Assembly (NCBI GenBank): GCA_029266635.1
Contig: JAQSWM010000007.1
Span: 1-64,000 of the forward strand
Reading direction: 5' to 3'
DNA length: 64,000 nucleotides
From: Sphingobacteriaceae bacterium
GTDB taxonomy: Bacteria; Bacteroidota; Bacteroidia; Sphingobacteriales; Sphingobacteriaceae
Shown: positions 42,800 through 54,561 of the stretch, in pieces
Layout of the letters: the number at the start of each line of letters is the position of its first letter
Numbering within the stretch: position 1 is the first letter of the stretch
Notes under the pieces: model-generated
The model's input: only the letters and a program-made list of their open reading frames with translations
The model's database searches: none
What the model was told of the DNA's origin: nothing
Position numbers and translations under genes: made by a program

Positions 42800-43894
42800 T
42801 TATTTCTTCAAGGATGCCATATCAATTACAAAGCGATACTTGACATCGCCTTTCAGCAAGCGCTCATACGCCTCATTGATCTGCTGAATATTGATCATCT
42901 CGATATCCGAAGTAATGCCGTGCTTGCCACAGAAATCAAGCATTTCCTGCGTTTCCGCGATGCCACCGATCATTGAACCGGCCAGGCTGCGGCGATAAGG
43001 GATGAGGCTGAATGCTGCTACCGGTAGCGGGAGTTCCGGTGCGCCGACAAGTGCGAGCGTGCCGTCTACCCGCAGAAGGCTTAGGTAGAGGTTTATGTCG
43101 TGCTGAGCCGAGACAGCGTCGAGGAGAAAGTGCAGCTTGCCTGTGTATTTTTTCATCTGTTCGGGATCTTTCGACAGCACTACATCGTCTGCACCGAGGC
43201 GGCGTGCATCCTCAAACTTCGATTCTGATGTGGTAAATACAATAACTTCTGCGCCCATTGCTTTGGCGAGCTTCACAGCCATGTGCCCTAATCCGCCGAG
43301 ACCAACCACACCAACCTTCTGCCCCGGGCCTACATTCCAGTGCTTCAGCGGCGAATAAGTAGTGATGCCGGCGCACAGCAGGGGGGCAGTGGCAGCAAGG
43401 TCGAGGTTTTCGGGTATGTGAAGAACAAAAGCTTCATCAACTACAACACTTTCTGAATAGCCGCCGTAGGTTCGTATGCCAAGATGTTTATCGGGAGAAT
43501 TGTAGGTGCCGATGTTCCCCACTTCGCAGTATTGCTCCAGCCCTTCCTGGCAATAATCGCATTCGCGGCAGCTGTCTACCATGCAGCCCACTCCCGCAAG
43601 ATCGCCGACTTTGAACTTGCTAACATGGCCGCCCACACTCACAATCCGTCCAACTATTTCATGCCCGGGCACGCATGGGTAAACGGTGCCATGCCATTCG
43701 TTGCGGGCAGTGTGAAGATCGGAGTGGCAAACGCCGCAGAATAGTATCTCAATTTCTACATCATATGGCGTGGGATTTCTCCGCTTTATAGTTAGTTGTT
43801 GTAAAGGTGCTTCTGCTGCTTCGGTGCCAAACGCTCTAGCATCTTTTCCGTTTACGGCAATTACGCCTTCTGCTGTTGATCTTACTGCTTCCAT
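42800..43894 (-). CDS. Zinc-dependent NAD(P) alcohol dehydrogenase (YahK/CAD-like)
   Basis: A medium-chain alcohol dehydrogenase of 364 residues. Catalytic zinc ligands in CGVCHSDLHTARNEWHG and VPGHEIVG; structural zinc in CRECDYCQEGLEQYC; cofactor motif VGLGGLGHMAVKLAKAMG. The pattern is that of the cinnamyl alcohol dehydrogenase/YahK group, which reduces aldehydes with NADPH. The N-terminal 25 residues (MEAVRSTAEGVIAVNGKDA) are a normal lead-in. Confidence 0.93.
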   Translation of the reverse strand: MEAVRSTAEGVIAVNGKDARAFGTEAAEAPLQQLTIKRRNPTPYDVEIEILFCGVCHSDLHTARNEWHGTVYPCVPGHEIVGRIVSVGGHVSKFKVGDLAGVGCMVDSCRECDYCQEGLEQYCEVGNIGTYNSPDKHLGIRTYGGYSESVVVDEAFVLHIPENLDLAATAPLLCAGITTYSPLKHWNVGPGQKVGVVGLGGLGHMAVKLAKAMGAEVIVFTTSESKFEDARRLGADDVVLSKDPEQMKKYTGKLHFLLDAVSAQHDINLYLSLLRVDGTLALVGAPELPLPVAAFSLIPYRRSLAGSMIGGIAETQEMLDFCGKHGITSDIEMINIQQINEAYERLLKGDVKYRFVIDMASLKK

Positions 43895-44086
43895 TTTATA
43901 TAGACAATTGATTGTTTTGAGAATCCCTTAGTTTGCCTTTGGCGAATAAGAAAGGCATTCATACAACAACAGATCAGCCAAGTAGTTCAGACTCCGCTCA
44001 ACTTTTTAAAACTATCAATTAGCTTGCTTGTTTAAGTACGATTAGACGTTGGCCGGCTAAGCTCGCCTGAGGGGATTAACAGATTA

Positions 44087-46399
44087 ATGGCAGATTCTTC
44101 ATACAACTTCTTAGAAGGCGGGGGCGAAATGGGCGCTTTGATGCGTGCTAAAAACTGGGCTGAAACTCCTGTTGGACCTGTAGAGAAGTGGCCACAATCT
44201 CTAAAGACTGCTGTACGAATGTTGCTTGATACGCCATTCCCCATGTATATTGCCTGGGGCAACGACTACACGCAGTTTTACAACGATGGTTACCGGCCTA
44301 TTTTGGGCGCTACCAAACACCCGCAAGCCTTAGGCGGCAGTTCAAGGGAAACGTTCTCGGAAATCTGGCACATCATCGGGGATATGTTTGATGGAGTAAT
44401 GGACGGAAAAGCAGTGGGATTCCCTGATTTTATGCTGCCGCTTGACAGGAACGGCTACCTTGAAGAATGCTATTTTGACTTTTCATACAGTCCTTTGCGG
44501 TATCCGGATGGAGAAGTAGGCGGAGTGCTGGTCACCGTTATCGAGACTACCGCAACAAAAAAGTCACAGAAAAGCCTTGTTGAGAGCAAAAACGAATTAG
44601 AGTTTGCTATCAATGCTGCCGAATTGGGCACCTGGGATTTGAATCCGCGAACCAATGTATTTGTAGGAAATGAGCGACTGAAAAAATGGTTCGGGCTTTC
44701 AGGCGAGGATGAGATTGGGCTGGACCACGCTCTCAATACCATTGCGGATTCTGACAGGCGAGGCGTAACAGAGGCGATCAAAATGGCACTGGATCCTGCG
44801 TCGGGTGGAAGCTATGAAATTAGTTATTCCATCCAAAACTCTTTAAACGGACAGGAGCGCAGAGTACTGGCGAAAGGAAAGGCTCTTTTCGATGACGACG
44901 GGCAGCCCTACCGGTTTAGTGGTACACTCCAGGATATTACAAAAGATTACATAGCCCAGAAAGCTGTAGAGCGCAGCCAGCAAAACTTCAAAAGCCTGGT
45001 AATTCATTCGCCGGTTGCGATGTGTATTTTACGGGGTGAAGATTATGTTGTGGATGTTGCTAATGAACGCATGTTCGAACTATGGGGGAAATCATCGGAA
45101 GAAGTACTGAATAAGCCGCTGTTTGAAGGTTTGCCTGAAGTTAAAGAGCAGGGGATCGAAGCCCTGCTTGAAAAAGTTTATACCACGGGAAAGCAGTTTG
45201 TTGCACATGAGCATTCGATCAACCTTCCACGCAACGGGGCCATAGAAACCGTTTATGTGGACTTTGTTTATGAAGCACTGCACGATGTTAACGGGGAGGT
45301 AAGTGCCATTGCCGTTGTTGCCATTAATGTGACGGAGCAGGTAAACTCCCGCCATATTGTAGAAGCCGCTGAAGAGCGGGCACGACTGGCAATAGATGCA
45401 GCAAACATGGGTACTTTTGATGTTAACCTCAAGACTGGCGAGCTTATCGCTTCCGAGCGGTTTGATGAAATATTTGGCGTCAATCATTCGCTGCAGCAAA
45501 AGGATTATGTAGATAGAATCCATCCGGATGACCGGACTTTACGCGAAGCCGCTCATGAGGAAGCCAAGGGCACAGGCCGTCTTTTCTACGTGGCTCGTTT
45601 ACAAAAGCCAGACCAGGGGATCCGTTGGATGCGGGCAGAAGGGACTATTTTATACGACAAAGACAAACAGCCCTACAGGCTTTTAGGAACTGTTCTTGAT
45701 GTCACCGAACAAAGACAGCTTGAGCAGCAGAAAGACGATTTTATCGGAATCGCCAGTCACGAGCTCAAAACTCCGCTCACCAGCCTCAAAGCGTCTTTTC
45801 AGTTTTTGAGCCGAATTGTCAAGACGGATCCCACATCGCCTAAATTGCCTGTTCTGGTTGAGCAATCAACGCAGAGTTTAGGTAAGCTTAACCGGCTGAT
45901 AGAAGATTTGCTCAATGTTACTAAAATAGACGAAGGTTATCTTGCGCTGAGAAAAGCGCCTATGGTGATCTCGGAAGTTATAGATTCATGCTGCATCCAC
46001 GTAAAAATGTCGGGCACGCATGATATCAATGTTGTCGGTGATTTGCAGTTGGAAGTCGTTGCTGACAAAGAGAGAATTGATCAGGTGCTTTCCAATCTGG
46101 TAAATAATGCAGTGAAGTATGCGCCGGAGTCAAGGGAAATTGTTATCCGTATTGAGAGGGTTATGGGCTTCGCGAAGGTTTCAGTAACTGATAAAGGCAA
46201 GGGCATCCCGCAGGATAAAATCTCCCATCTTTTTCACCGCTATTACCGCATAGAAGATAAGACCAACTTTTCCGGCCTCGGGCTCGGGCTCTACATTTCA
46301 AGCGAAATCGTCAAAAGACATCAAGGGCAGATAGGCGTTGAAAGCGAATCAGGGCGTGGCAGCACTTTTTGGTTTACCCTGCCGCTGGAGCAATCATGA
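44087..46399 (+). CDS. Multi-PAS histidine kinase
   Basis: A soluble sensor kinase of 770 residues with four PAS-type units (about 20-155, 165-290, 297-420, 425-545; the last is PAS_3 with IHPDDRTLREA and GIRWMRAEGTIL), HisKA with His558 in FIGIASHELKTPLTSL, and an HATPase domain with NLVNNAVKYAPES, TDKGKGIP and SGLGLGLYI. No transmembrane segments. Its catalytic half closely resembles the kinase at 52886 (both share VNNAxKYAPES and LGLGLYIS). The end overlaps the convergent receiver gene by 6 bp, so expression of one may disturb the other. Confidence 0.92.
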   Translation: MADSSYNFLEGGGEMGALMRAKNWAETPVGPVEKWPQSLKTAVRMLLDTPFPMYIAWGNDYTQFYNDGYRPILGATKHPQALGGSSRETFSEIWHIIGDMFDGVMDGKAVGFPDFMLPLDRNGYLEECYFDFSYSPLRYPDGEVGGVLVTVIETTATKKSQKSLVESKNELEFAINAAELGTWDLNPRTNVFVGNERLKKWFGLSGEDEIGLDHALNTIADSDRRGVTEAIKMALDPASGGSYEISYSIQNSLNGQERRVLAKGKALFDDDGQPYRFSGTLQDITKDYIAQKAVERSQQNFKSLVIHSPVAMCILRGEDYVVDVANERMFELWGKSSEEVLNKPLFEGLPEVKEQGIEALLEKVYTTGKQFVAHEHSINLPRNGAIETVYVDFVYEALHDVNGEVSAIAVVAINVTEQVNSRHIVEAAEERARLAIDAANMGTFDVNLKTGELIASERFDEIFGVNHSLQQKDYVDRIHPDDRTLREAAHEEAKGTGRLFYVARLQKPDQGIRWMRAEGTILYDKDKQPYRLLGTVLDVTEQRQLEQQKDDFIGIASHELKTPLTSLKASFQFLSRIVKTDPTSPKLPVLVEQSTQSLGKLNRLIEDLLNVTKIDEGYLALRKAPMVISEVIDSCCIHVKMSGTHDINVVGDLQLEVVADKERIDQVLSNLVNNAVKYAPESREIVIRIERVMGFAKVSVTDKGKGIPQDKISHLFHRYYRIEDKTNFSGLGLGLYISSEIVKRHQGQIGVESESGRGSTFWFTLPLEQS

Positions 46400-46786
46400 A
46401 CTAATGCTTTCAGGGATAATCTGCCGGCGGTTTATACAGTCATTGATCTGAGCCGTTAGGTCATACAGATCGAAGGGTTTCGGTATAAACTTGTCGCATT
46501 CGTAATTCCCCAATGAGAGCAGCGCACGCGGGTAAGCAGAAATAATTATTACCGGAAGGTGAGACGTTTTTTGATTCATCTTTACCCGGCGGCATATTTC
46601 CCCGCCATTAATGCCTGAAAGGATATAGTCAATTAGTAGGAGGGTTGGTTTAAATTCGTCAATATCGGCCCAGATATTGTCAGCCGTCTCTGTAGTTTTA
46701 ACCTCAAAATCATCATAGCTCAGGGCTTCCTTCAGCACATATAAAACTGCTTCGTCGTTGTCAACAACCAGGATCCGTTTACGCAT
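46394..46786 (-). CDS. Single-domain response regulator
   Basis: A 130-residue receiver. Asp53 in LLLIDYILSGING is the phosphoacceptor; VVDNDEA, IIISAYP and FIPKPFD are the other conserved elements. No output domain. It overlaps the start of its own upstream neighbour (46779) by 8 bp and the convergent kinase by 6 bp. A plausible partner is the kinase it faces. Confidence 0.88.
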   Translation of the reverse strand: MRKRILVVDNDEAVLYVLKEALSYDDFEVKTTETADNIWADIDEFKPTLLLIDYILSGINGGEICRRVKMNQKTSHLPVIIISAYPRALLSLGNYECDKFIPKPFDLYDLTAQINDCINRRQIIPESISS

Positions 46787-47099
46787 ATCGTCGGCGTTGT
46801 TCGGTGTATTCGTTCAGTACTCTTTCTTTCAGTTTAGAAACGTCTTCAGGGCAAAGGCTTACCACGATAAGCGTGCCGTCTATTCCGTTTGCCATAATTC
46901 CGGCTTCTTTGGAACCAAGGCGGATGTAGGTGTCAAAGCAGCGGGGCAGACGCCGTAGTTGGGGGCGTGCTACTACAGGTGTAAGGGTAATTTGTACATC
47001 AATGCCTGGCTGGCTGACGTTTTGGGTTTTTGATAAAAGGTATTGATATTCCCGGTCAAGCAGGAATTTGACCAGGAAGGGGGTAAGGGCAGTTTTCAT
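46779..47099 (-). CDS. Small protein of unknown function next to receiver gene
   Basis: About 106 residues from the ATG at 47099 (MKTALTPFLVKFLLDREYQY); an in-frame ATG at 47138 would add 13. Cytosolic, beta/alpha pattern with VQITLTPVVARPQLRRLPRC and GIDGTLIVVSLCPEDVSKLK. No recognised domain. It overlaps the receiver gene by 8 bp, so the two are coupled and probably function together. Function unknown. Confidence 0.6.
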   Translation of the reverse strand: MKTALTPFLVKFLLDREYQYLLSKTQNVSQPGIDVQITLTPVVARPQLRRLPRCFDTYIRLGSKEAGIMANGIDGTLIVVSLCPEDVSKLKERVLNEYTEQRRRYA

Positions 47100-47205
47100 G
47101 GTTTGATGTCGTGTATACAAATTTATAGCAAACATCACGCCTCCGGAACGGTGTAAATACCTGAATATTAGGTAAAAGTACGTGGTTTTGTGGCGGGTAA
47201 TTAAC

Positions 47206-48798
47206 TCAGCAGAGCAGCTTTAAAGCTATATGAACTTTTGTGCCGGTACCCGGTTTTGATTCAATTTTCATTTTGCCATTGAACAGGCTTATCCTGTTTT
47301 TAATACTGGCCAGCCCTGTACCTGAATTATCCGGGTTTGCGCTTTGCAGAAAGCCTTTCCCGTTATCGGTTACAATAATGACGAGCGATTTGCTTCCGGG
47401 AGCAATGCTTATATGGAGTTTTGTGGCACCGCTGTGCTTTATACTGTTATTGGTCAGTTCCTGTATAATGCGGAAAATATTGGTTTGCAGAGCGATAGAC
47501 AAATGGTTGCAAGTCGCAATAGTGGAACTGATGCTGAGGCTGTTGGTGCAAAGCCGTTTGGCCATTTCATCTATTGTGCTGGCAAGCCCAAAATCTTTAA
47601 GTATGGATGGTGCCAGTTCAAATGAAATGTTCCGCGTTTCTTTTATTGCCTGATCAAGCATCTGCTTAATTTGTTTTACCAGTTCGGGAAATTCTTCTGA
47701 GGCTTCTTTATTGTGGTCCAGTTTCAGCTTGGCACCATACAAGAGCTGGCTTACGCTGTCGTGCAGCGCTTCGCTGATACGCTGCCGCTCCTTCTCCTGT
47801 GCCTGAAGTGCGGCGGCCTGGAGAGCTTTCTGCTGATTGATTTTTAAGCTGAGCGCTTCGCGTTCCTGTAATTTCTTTTCAGTAATATCTGTAAGCAAAC
47901 CCACAAAGCACGTGTCCTGCCCTTCTTTTTCGGCAGGCACTATATGGCCGCGGGCGTTAATAATCCGTATTTTTCTTTCAGCTGCCAATACCCTGAATTC
48001 AATATCCAGCTCGCGGGCCTCGTTAATTGAATGGTAAAGTCTTTCTTCCACTTTCTTCCGGTCGGCATTATGGATATTATTCAAAAAGCTTTGTATGTTG
48101 CCGTCAAAATCCGGTTTCAAGCCAAGTATTTTGAAACCAAAACCATCCATGCTTATCTTGCCTGAGCGGGTGTTAATTTCCCAGGTACCGGTTTTCGATG
48201 CATCAAGTGCCAGAGCAAGGCGCTCCAGAATATCACGTTGTTTGATTTTAGCATCCATGCGTTCGGTAATGTCGATAACCGCCAGGCAACACCGTGTGTC
48301 ACCTGTAAAACCATGGCGTATAGCTGAACCCTCGATCTGTGCGTAAAAACCTTTGCCAGTTGGGCTAATCATACTAATCTGGCAGTTTTGCCGTGCCGGC
48401 GAACTCAGCAGCCGCTGAAAGAAGCTATTGAAAGAGTTTGTATCTTCAGGAGTGATAAATTTAGGGAAGGGCTCGCCGACTATTTTTTGACCGGTGTTAA
48501 GCAGCTTAATTCCGGTTGTATTCACTTCTTCAATAAGGCCCGAGCTATTCAGGATAAAATAGCCCACAGGAGCAAGATCGTATAACCCGGCAAATTTGAT
48601 GCGCTGGCTTTCCATCTCCTGGTCAGAGAGCTTTATCTCAGCGTTTTGCGCATCCAATTCCCTCTGCTGCGCTTCTATCTCCCGAAATATGTCCCTGATG
48701 AGCTTTTCAGGCATCTTAGATACAGCTTTCCCTTCGTGGTACATCTTTTCCGCTGCAACTCTTAACCCGGCTAATATCTGTTTATGCGTTGTGTCCAT
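47206..48798 (-). CDS. PAS histidine kinase of the NarX/DegS type (HisKA_3)
   Basis: A cytosolic kinase of 530 residues: an N-terminal helix (to about 65), PAS at about 68-180, a second PAS at about 190-310, HisKA_3 with His346 in RQRISEALHDSVSQLLYG and a C-terminal HATPase with NNSIKHSGATKL and GTGLASIKNRI. Kinases of this class pair with LuxR-type response regulators, and one lies 135 bp downstream in the same direction, so this is a complete two-component system. Confidence 0.92.
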   Translation of the reverse strand: MDTTHKQILAGLRVAAEKMYHEGKAVSKMPEKLIRDIFREIEAQQRELDAQNAEIKLSDQEMESQRIKFAGLYDLAPVGYFILNSSGLIEEVNTTGIKLLNTGQKIVGEPFPKFITPEDTNSFNSFFQRLLSSPARQNCQISMISPTGKGFYAQIEGSAIRHGFTGDTRCCLAVIDITERMDAKIKQRDILERLALALDASKTGTWEINTRSGKISMDGFGFKILGLKPDFDGNIQSFLNNIHNADRKKVEERLYHSINEARELDIEFRVLAAERKIRIINARGHIVPAEKEGQDTCFVGLLTDITEKKLQEREALSLKINQQKALQAAALQAQEKERQRISEALHDSVSQLLYGAKLKLDHNKEASEEFPELVKQIKQMLDQAIKETRNISFELAPSILKDFGLASTIDEMAKRLCTNSLSISSTIATCNHLSIALQTNIFRIIQELTNNSIKHSGATKLHISIAPGSKSLVIIVTDNGKGFLQSANPDNSGTGLASIKNRISLFNGKMKIESKPGTGTKVHIALKLLC

Positions 48799-48932
48799 GT
48801 AAGACTAGTTATGATAGGCATATCTGCTCCCCTGGGCTGCGGGTTGGTATTGCACTATCTGTTCATATAAACTTCTACTAGTATTCAGCGAGTTAGACGG
48901 CTTTCGGAAGTAGAGCGAAAGGAAAAAGCCAA

Positions 48933-49586
48933 TTATTCTATGAGCCCACTTTGTATTGCAAAACGTATCAAGGTTGCGGTATTGCGTGACCCGGTTTTTT
49001 CTATCAGGTTTAGCCGATGGCCCTCTACGGTACGTTTGCTGGTAAACACTTTATCAGCTATTTCCTGGTTAGTGTAGCCTTCTGCAATAAGCGCCAACAC
49101 CTCCGATTCTCTTTTAGATAATTCTATGTGCGCTTTTACGGCAGGGATTGTATTGAGCTGAAAAAAAGAGAGCTTTTGTAAGATCTTAATGGATAGCTCT
49201 GAACAAATGTATTGATAGCCTCCCGACGCTATATGCCTGATGGCAAAGATCAGTTCCTCACGATTGACGGTTTTTAACAAATAGCCATCCGCACCGGCGT
49301 TGATTGCCTGCACCACGTAATTCTCGTGGTCAAGCATAGAAAGAACGATGATTTTTATTTGCGGATACAACTCTTTTATCTTCCCGATCAACTCAATGCC
49401 GCTCATTTCGGGCATATTAAGGTCTGACAGGATAATGTCGGGATTAACTCCGTTGCTTAACTTATCCAACGCATCTTTGCCATTCACAGCTTCTGCTACC
49501 ACTTCAATTTCTGGGTCTTTGTCAAGCAGCGATTTGATCCCGTCGCGGACAATGTTGTGGTCTTCAGCTAGTATAATGTTTATCAC
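48933..49586 (-). CDS. NarL/LuxR-type response regulator
   Basis: A 217-residue regulator: receiver at 1-120 with Asp55 in IILSDLNMPEMSG and an LuxR-type helix-turn-helix at about 150-215 (LSKRESEVLALIAEGYTNQE, then IADKVFTSKRTVEGHRLNLI). A transcription factor activated by phosphorylation. The gene is upstream of the HisKA_3 kinase (47206) in the same direction, though with a gap of 134 bp. The target promoter is not known. Confidence 0.93.
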   Translation of the reverse strand: MINIILAEDHNIVRDGIKSLLDKDPEIEVVAEAVNGKDALDKLSNGVNPDIILSDLNMPEMSGIELIGKIKELYPQIKIIVLSMLDHENYVVQAINAGADGYLLKTVNREELIFAIRHIASGGYQYICSELSIKILQKLSFFQLNTIPAVKAHIELSKRESEVLALIAEGYTNQEIADKVFTSKRTVEGHRLNLIEKTGSRNTATLIRFAIQSGLIE

Positions 49587-49720
49587 GCTCAGTTCAAGGC
49601 AAGGTGTACACGTATAAGTACCTGTAAAAAGAAGTAGAATACCTGGGAATTGTTTGTAACTAATTACAGCGATTCGCTTAATCGGAATAACAGGGTATTG
49701 TGCACCAGCTTCGTAAACGC

Positions 49721-49746
49721 AAAAAGGCAGCCCGAAGCTGCCTTGT
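49721..49746 (-). terminator. Terminator of the receiver gene at 49765
   Basis: An 8-bp stem AAGGCAGC/GCTGCCTT with a 5-base loop; on the minus strand it ends in a T run, 19 bp after the stop codon. Confidence 0.78.
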
Positions 49747-49764
49747 ATTGCTGTTAAATTTGTT

Positions 49765-50127
49765 TCAGGCCATCACCTGCTTTTCTATAATATCTACCAG
49801 GAAATCTACGTCAAAAGGTTTTTTTATCACATCATCTGCACAAACGTCTTTGAGCGTATCGGCTTTGGTGTGCGTAGAAAGCGCAATGACCGGTATATGA
49901 CTGATGCCTTCGGCTGCCTTGATGGCCCGGCATAGTTCTGTGCCTTCGGGAGTGGGGCGGATAATATCCAGCAAAATAACATCAGGGCAATAAAGTTTAA
50001 TTTGCTGTAGCAACCCCTTTTCAGAACGTGCAAGTTTTACATCGTAGCCCTCGTCCATTAAAATATGGGAAAGAACCTGAAGGATGTCCTCATCTTTCTC
50101 CAGCACTAAAATCTTTTTCTTACTCAT
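49765..50127 (-). CDS. Single-domain response regulator
   Basis: A 120-residue receiver with Asp54 in VILLDIIRPTPEG, an acidic pocket with one Asp replaced by Glu (LVLEKDEDIL), and VIKKPFD as the Lys switch. No output domain. It is monocistronic, with its own terminator. Partner unknown. Confidence 0.87.
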   Translation of the reverse strand: MSKKKILVLEKDEDILQVLSHILMDEGYDVKLARSEKGLLQQIKLYCPDVILLDIIRPTPEGTELCRAIKAAEGISHIPVIALSTHTKADTLKDVCADDVIKKPFDVDFLVDIIEKQVMA

Positions 50128-50203
50128 CAGGTATAAAGGTAAACGAAAATTAATTATTAAATGCTCGCACTCAAATTATTACAATTGTGTAACCAAGAGT
50201 TTT

Positions 50204-52489
<2,286 letters not shown>

Positions 52490-52566
52490 GACCGAAGGCA
52501 ATGCAAATCTCAGGCAATCCGTATTTGTGGCATGCTAATGGAGCACATTGAACAAATCATTTGAAT

Positions 52567-52761
52567 ATGAAGGTCATTAACATACGCGGTACATACCTGA
52601 AAGATCAACTCCCCACTGAATGGCGGAGCTTGCCTTTAAGGAACATGGCTGCTAATACATACAAAGTTGTCGTTTTGCCACGAAGCGTATCGGCAATCAA
52701 ACGGAGGGTGCTTGATGCCTTAGCCCTGACGATCAGTGGCCCGGACTGTATCAGAAGTTAG
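52567..52761 (+). CDS. Doubtful small open frame
   Basis: A 64-codon frame from ATG 52567, MKVINIRGTYLKDQLPTEWR at the front. It has no recognised family and no neighbour with which to place it. Low coding evidence; it may be an untranslated stretch. Confidence 0.22.
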   Translation: MKVINIRGTYLKDQLPTEWRSLPLRNMAANTYKVVVLPRSVSAIKRRVLDALALTISGPDCIRS

Positions 52762-52885
52762 TCATTGTATCCGCGAGTTATAAAACTTAATCAGGCTCTA
52801 AATGTCTTTCTTCTGAGAGATTTGCAGCACCCTGCTGGCCATCGCTTCAACAGGGTATTAGCCATTGGTATTAGTTGAATAAAAC

Positions 52886-54007
52886 ATGGACAACACTCAA
52901 TTATTGAAAGCCCGCGTAAAAAAGCTGAAAGACGAAAACAGGAAATTAACCGCTAGGCTTTCAGAAAGCGAAAAGGGAGAGAACCGGTTTGAAACGATCT
53001 TCGAAACGTCAAAACTCGGCAACAAGATTATCTCTCCCGACCTGGAAATACTCGAAGTTAATTCTGCTTTAGTGAAACTTTTAGGCTACGGGAGCAAACA
53101 AGATGTTATCGGCACAAAAATTCTCGACTACTCTCCCGAGGACCATCAAAAACATTGGGCCAATCTCCAGAAAGAGTTATGGGAAAAAGAAACGCCCTAT
53201 TTTAATTTAGAGACGTCGCTCTGCAAAAAGAACGGCACCATAATCTGGGTTCACGTTACTTCAGTATTGTTTCAGGACGGTGGCAAAACTTACGGCTATA
53301 CAATAATTGAAGATATTACCGAGCAGTATAAAGAGAAGATCAAAAAAGAGGAATTTATTTCTGTAGCCAGCCATGAGCTTAAGACGCCCATCACCACCAT
53401 GAAGGCAAGCTTGCAATTGATGAACAGAATGATTTCCAATGAGAAAGATTTCCCGTCTAAAATCTTAAAGCTCTCGCAGGATGCAGAAAAATACACGGCT
53501 AAACTTTCTCACATGGTAGGAGATCTCCTGAACCTCAGCAACTTTGAGCAGGGTGAGATGACCTTAAACAAAACGAAATTCAGGTTTTCTGATCTTATAA
53601 ACGAATGTTGCAATCACGTTCAGCTGGACGGCAAATATACAATTGCTTACAAGGGAGACCTGTCTGTCGAAATAGTTGCTGATCAATATAAGATAGATCA
53701 GGTGTTAGTGAACCTGGTGAATAACGCAATCAAGTATGCTCCTGAATCATCAAAAATTACAGTAAAAGCAGACAGCCTTAAAAAGTTTCACAGGATCTCG
53801 GTGACAGATGAGGGGAAAGGTATCCCGGAAGAAAATATCCCCCATCTTTTTGAACGGTACTATCAGATTAATAAGAAAGCCAAAAACTCCGGGCTGGGGC
53901 TCGGGCTTTATATATCCGCCGAGATAATCAGAGCCCATGGGGGCGACATAGGGGTTAAAAGCCAGGTTGGGACAGGTACTACTTTTTGGTTTACAATTCC
54001 TAAATGA
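52886..54007 (+). CDS. PAS histidine kinase
   Basis: A 373-residue soluble kinase with an N-terminal coiled coil (1-32), a single PAS domain at about 33-145, HisKA with His163 in FISVASHELKTPITTM, and an HATPase (NLVNNAIKYAPESS, TDEGKGIPEENI, SGLGLGLYISAE). It resembles the catalytic half of the 44087 kinase. No receiver lies next to it on the same strand; the receivers at 46394 and 49765 are possible partners. Confidence 0.92.
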   Translation: MDNTQLLKARVKKLKDENRKLTARLSESEKGENRFETIFETSKLGNKIISPDLEILEVNSALVKLLGYGSKQDVIGTKILDYSPEDHQKHWANLQKELWEKETPYFNLETSLCKKNGTIIWVHVTSVLFQDGGKTYGYTIIEDITEQYKEKIKKEEFISVASHELKTPITTMKASLQLMNRMISNEKDFPSKILKLSQDAEKYTAKLSHMVGDLLNLSNFEQGEMTLNKTKFRFSDLINECCNHVQLDGKYTIAYKGDLSVEIVADQYKIDQVLVNLVNNAIKYAPESSKITVKADSLKKFHRISVTDEGKGIPEENIPHLFERYYQINKKAKNSGLGLGLYISAEIIRAHGGDIGVKSQVGTGTTFWFTIPK

Positions 54008-54054
54008 GATAAACAGGTATAGCCCTGCTTGCAAACCCGGCCGGGACCTGATCT

Positions 54055-54378
54055 TTATTCCATCCGCTTCTGCCGGGCAGCAATATATCGCAAGCTTTTG
54101 AACGCCCGCATGCATTGCAGGTTCCCTCCGGTAGAATTATAGTTTTCAGGCTCCAGCTCGGCAATCAAACGGTCCAGTTCATCATTGGCAGGAGGTTTAC
54201 CGGTTTCTCTTTCCAGATTTGCTATTTTCTCCAGTTTCTTAAATGCCGGGTTATCCTTCAGCTTCGGCTCAAAGCTATCCGCATTCATGGCCGCTACAAT
54301 GTCGGTAAGCGTAGGGTAGGCAAGGTGGTCGCCTCTTTCAGGCGGCAAATCTGCACATGGTAAATTCTCCTCTTCCAT
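54055..54378 (-). CDS. Small acidic protein of unknown function
   Basis: A 107-residue polar protein, MEEENLPCADLPPERGDHLA at the start and ending ARQKRME, mostly helical by composition, with no signal peptide. Two Asn/Glu-rich segments surround NLERETGKPPANDELDRLI. No recognised domain. It converges on the PAS kinase at 52886 with a 47-bp gap. Function unknown. Confidence 0.5.
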   Translation of the reverse strand: MEEENLPCADLPPERGDHLAYPTLTDIVAAMNADSFEPKLKDNPAFKKLEKIANLERETGKPPANDELDRLIAELEPENYNSTGGNLQCMRAFKSLRYIAARQKRME

Positions 54379-54464
54379 CTTTAACTAACGCATGGCAAAA
54401 GGGAATGTTTCAAACCCAATCACCAGCAACTTGTTGATTTTGATGTAACTCTATGCCACCCTCT

Positions 54465-54496
54465 GTCCGTAGAGTTTAGCGCAGCGCCTCTACAGA
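54465..54496. repeat. REP-like hairpin upstream of RAYT remnant
   Basis: An imperfect hairpin CCGTAGAG (54467-54474) and CTCTACAG (54488-54495) with a GC-rich loop, followed by ATTGATGATTGATGAG. It is the same arm as the downstream hairpin at 55124-55149, so it likely marks the left edge of the RAYT unit. Confidence 0.62.
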
Positions 54497-54561
54497 TTGA
54501 TGATTGATGAGTAAAAAAGAGTCTCCGACTCGGATAACTTTAAAAAAGCTATCTTCATTGT

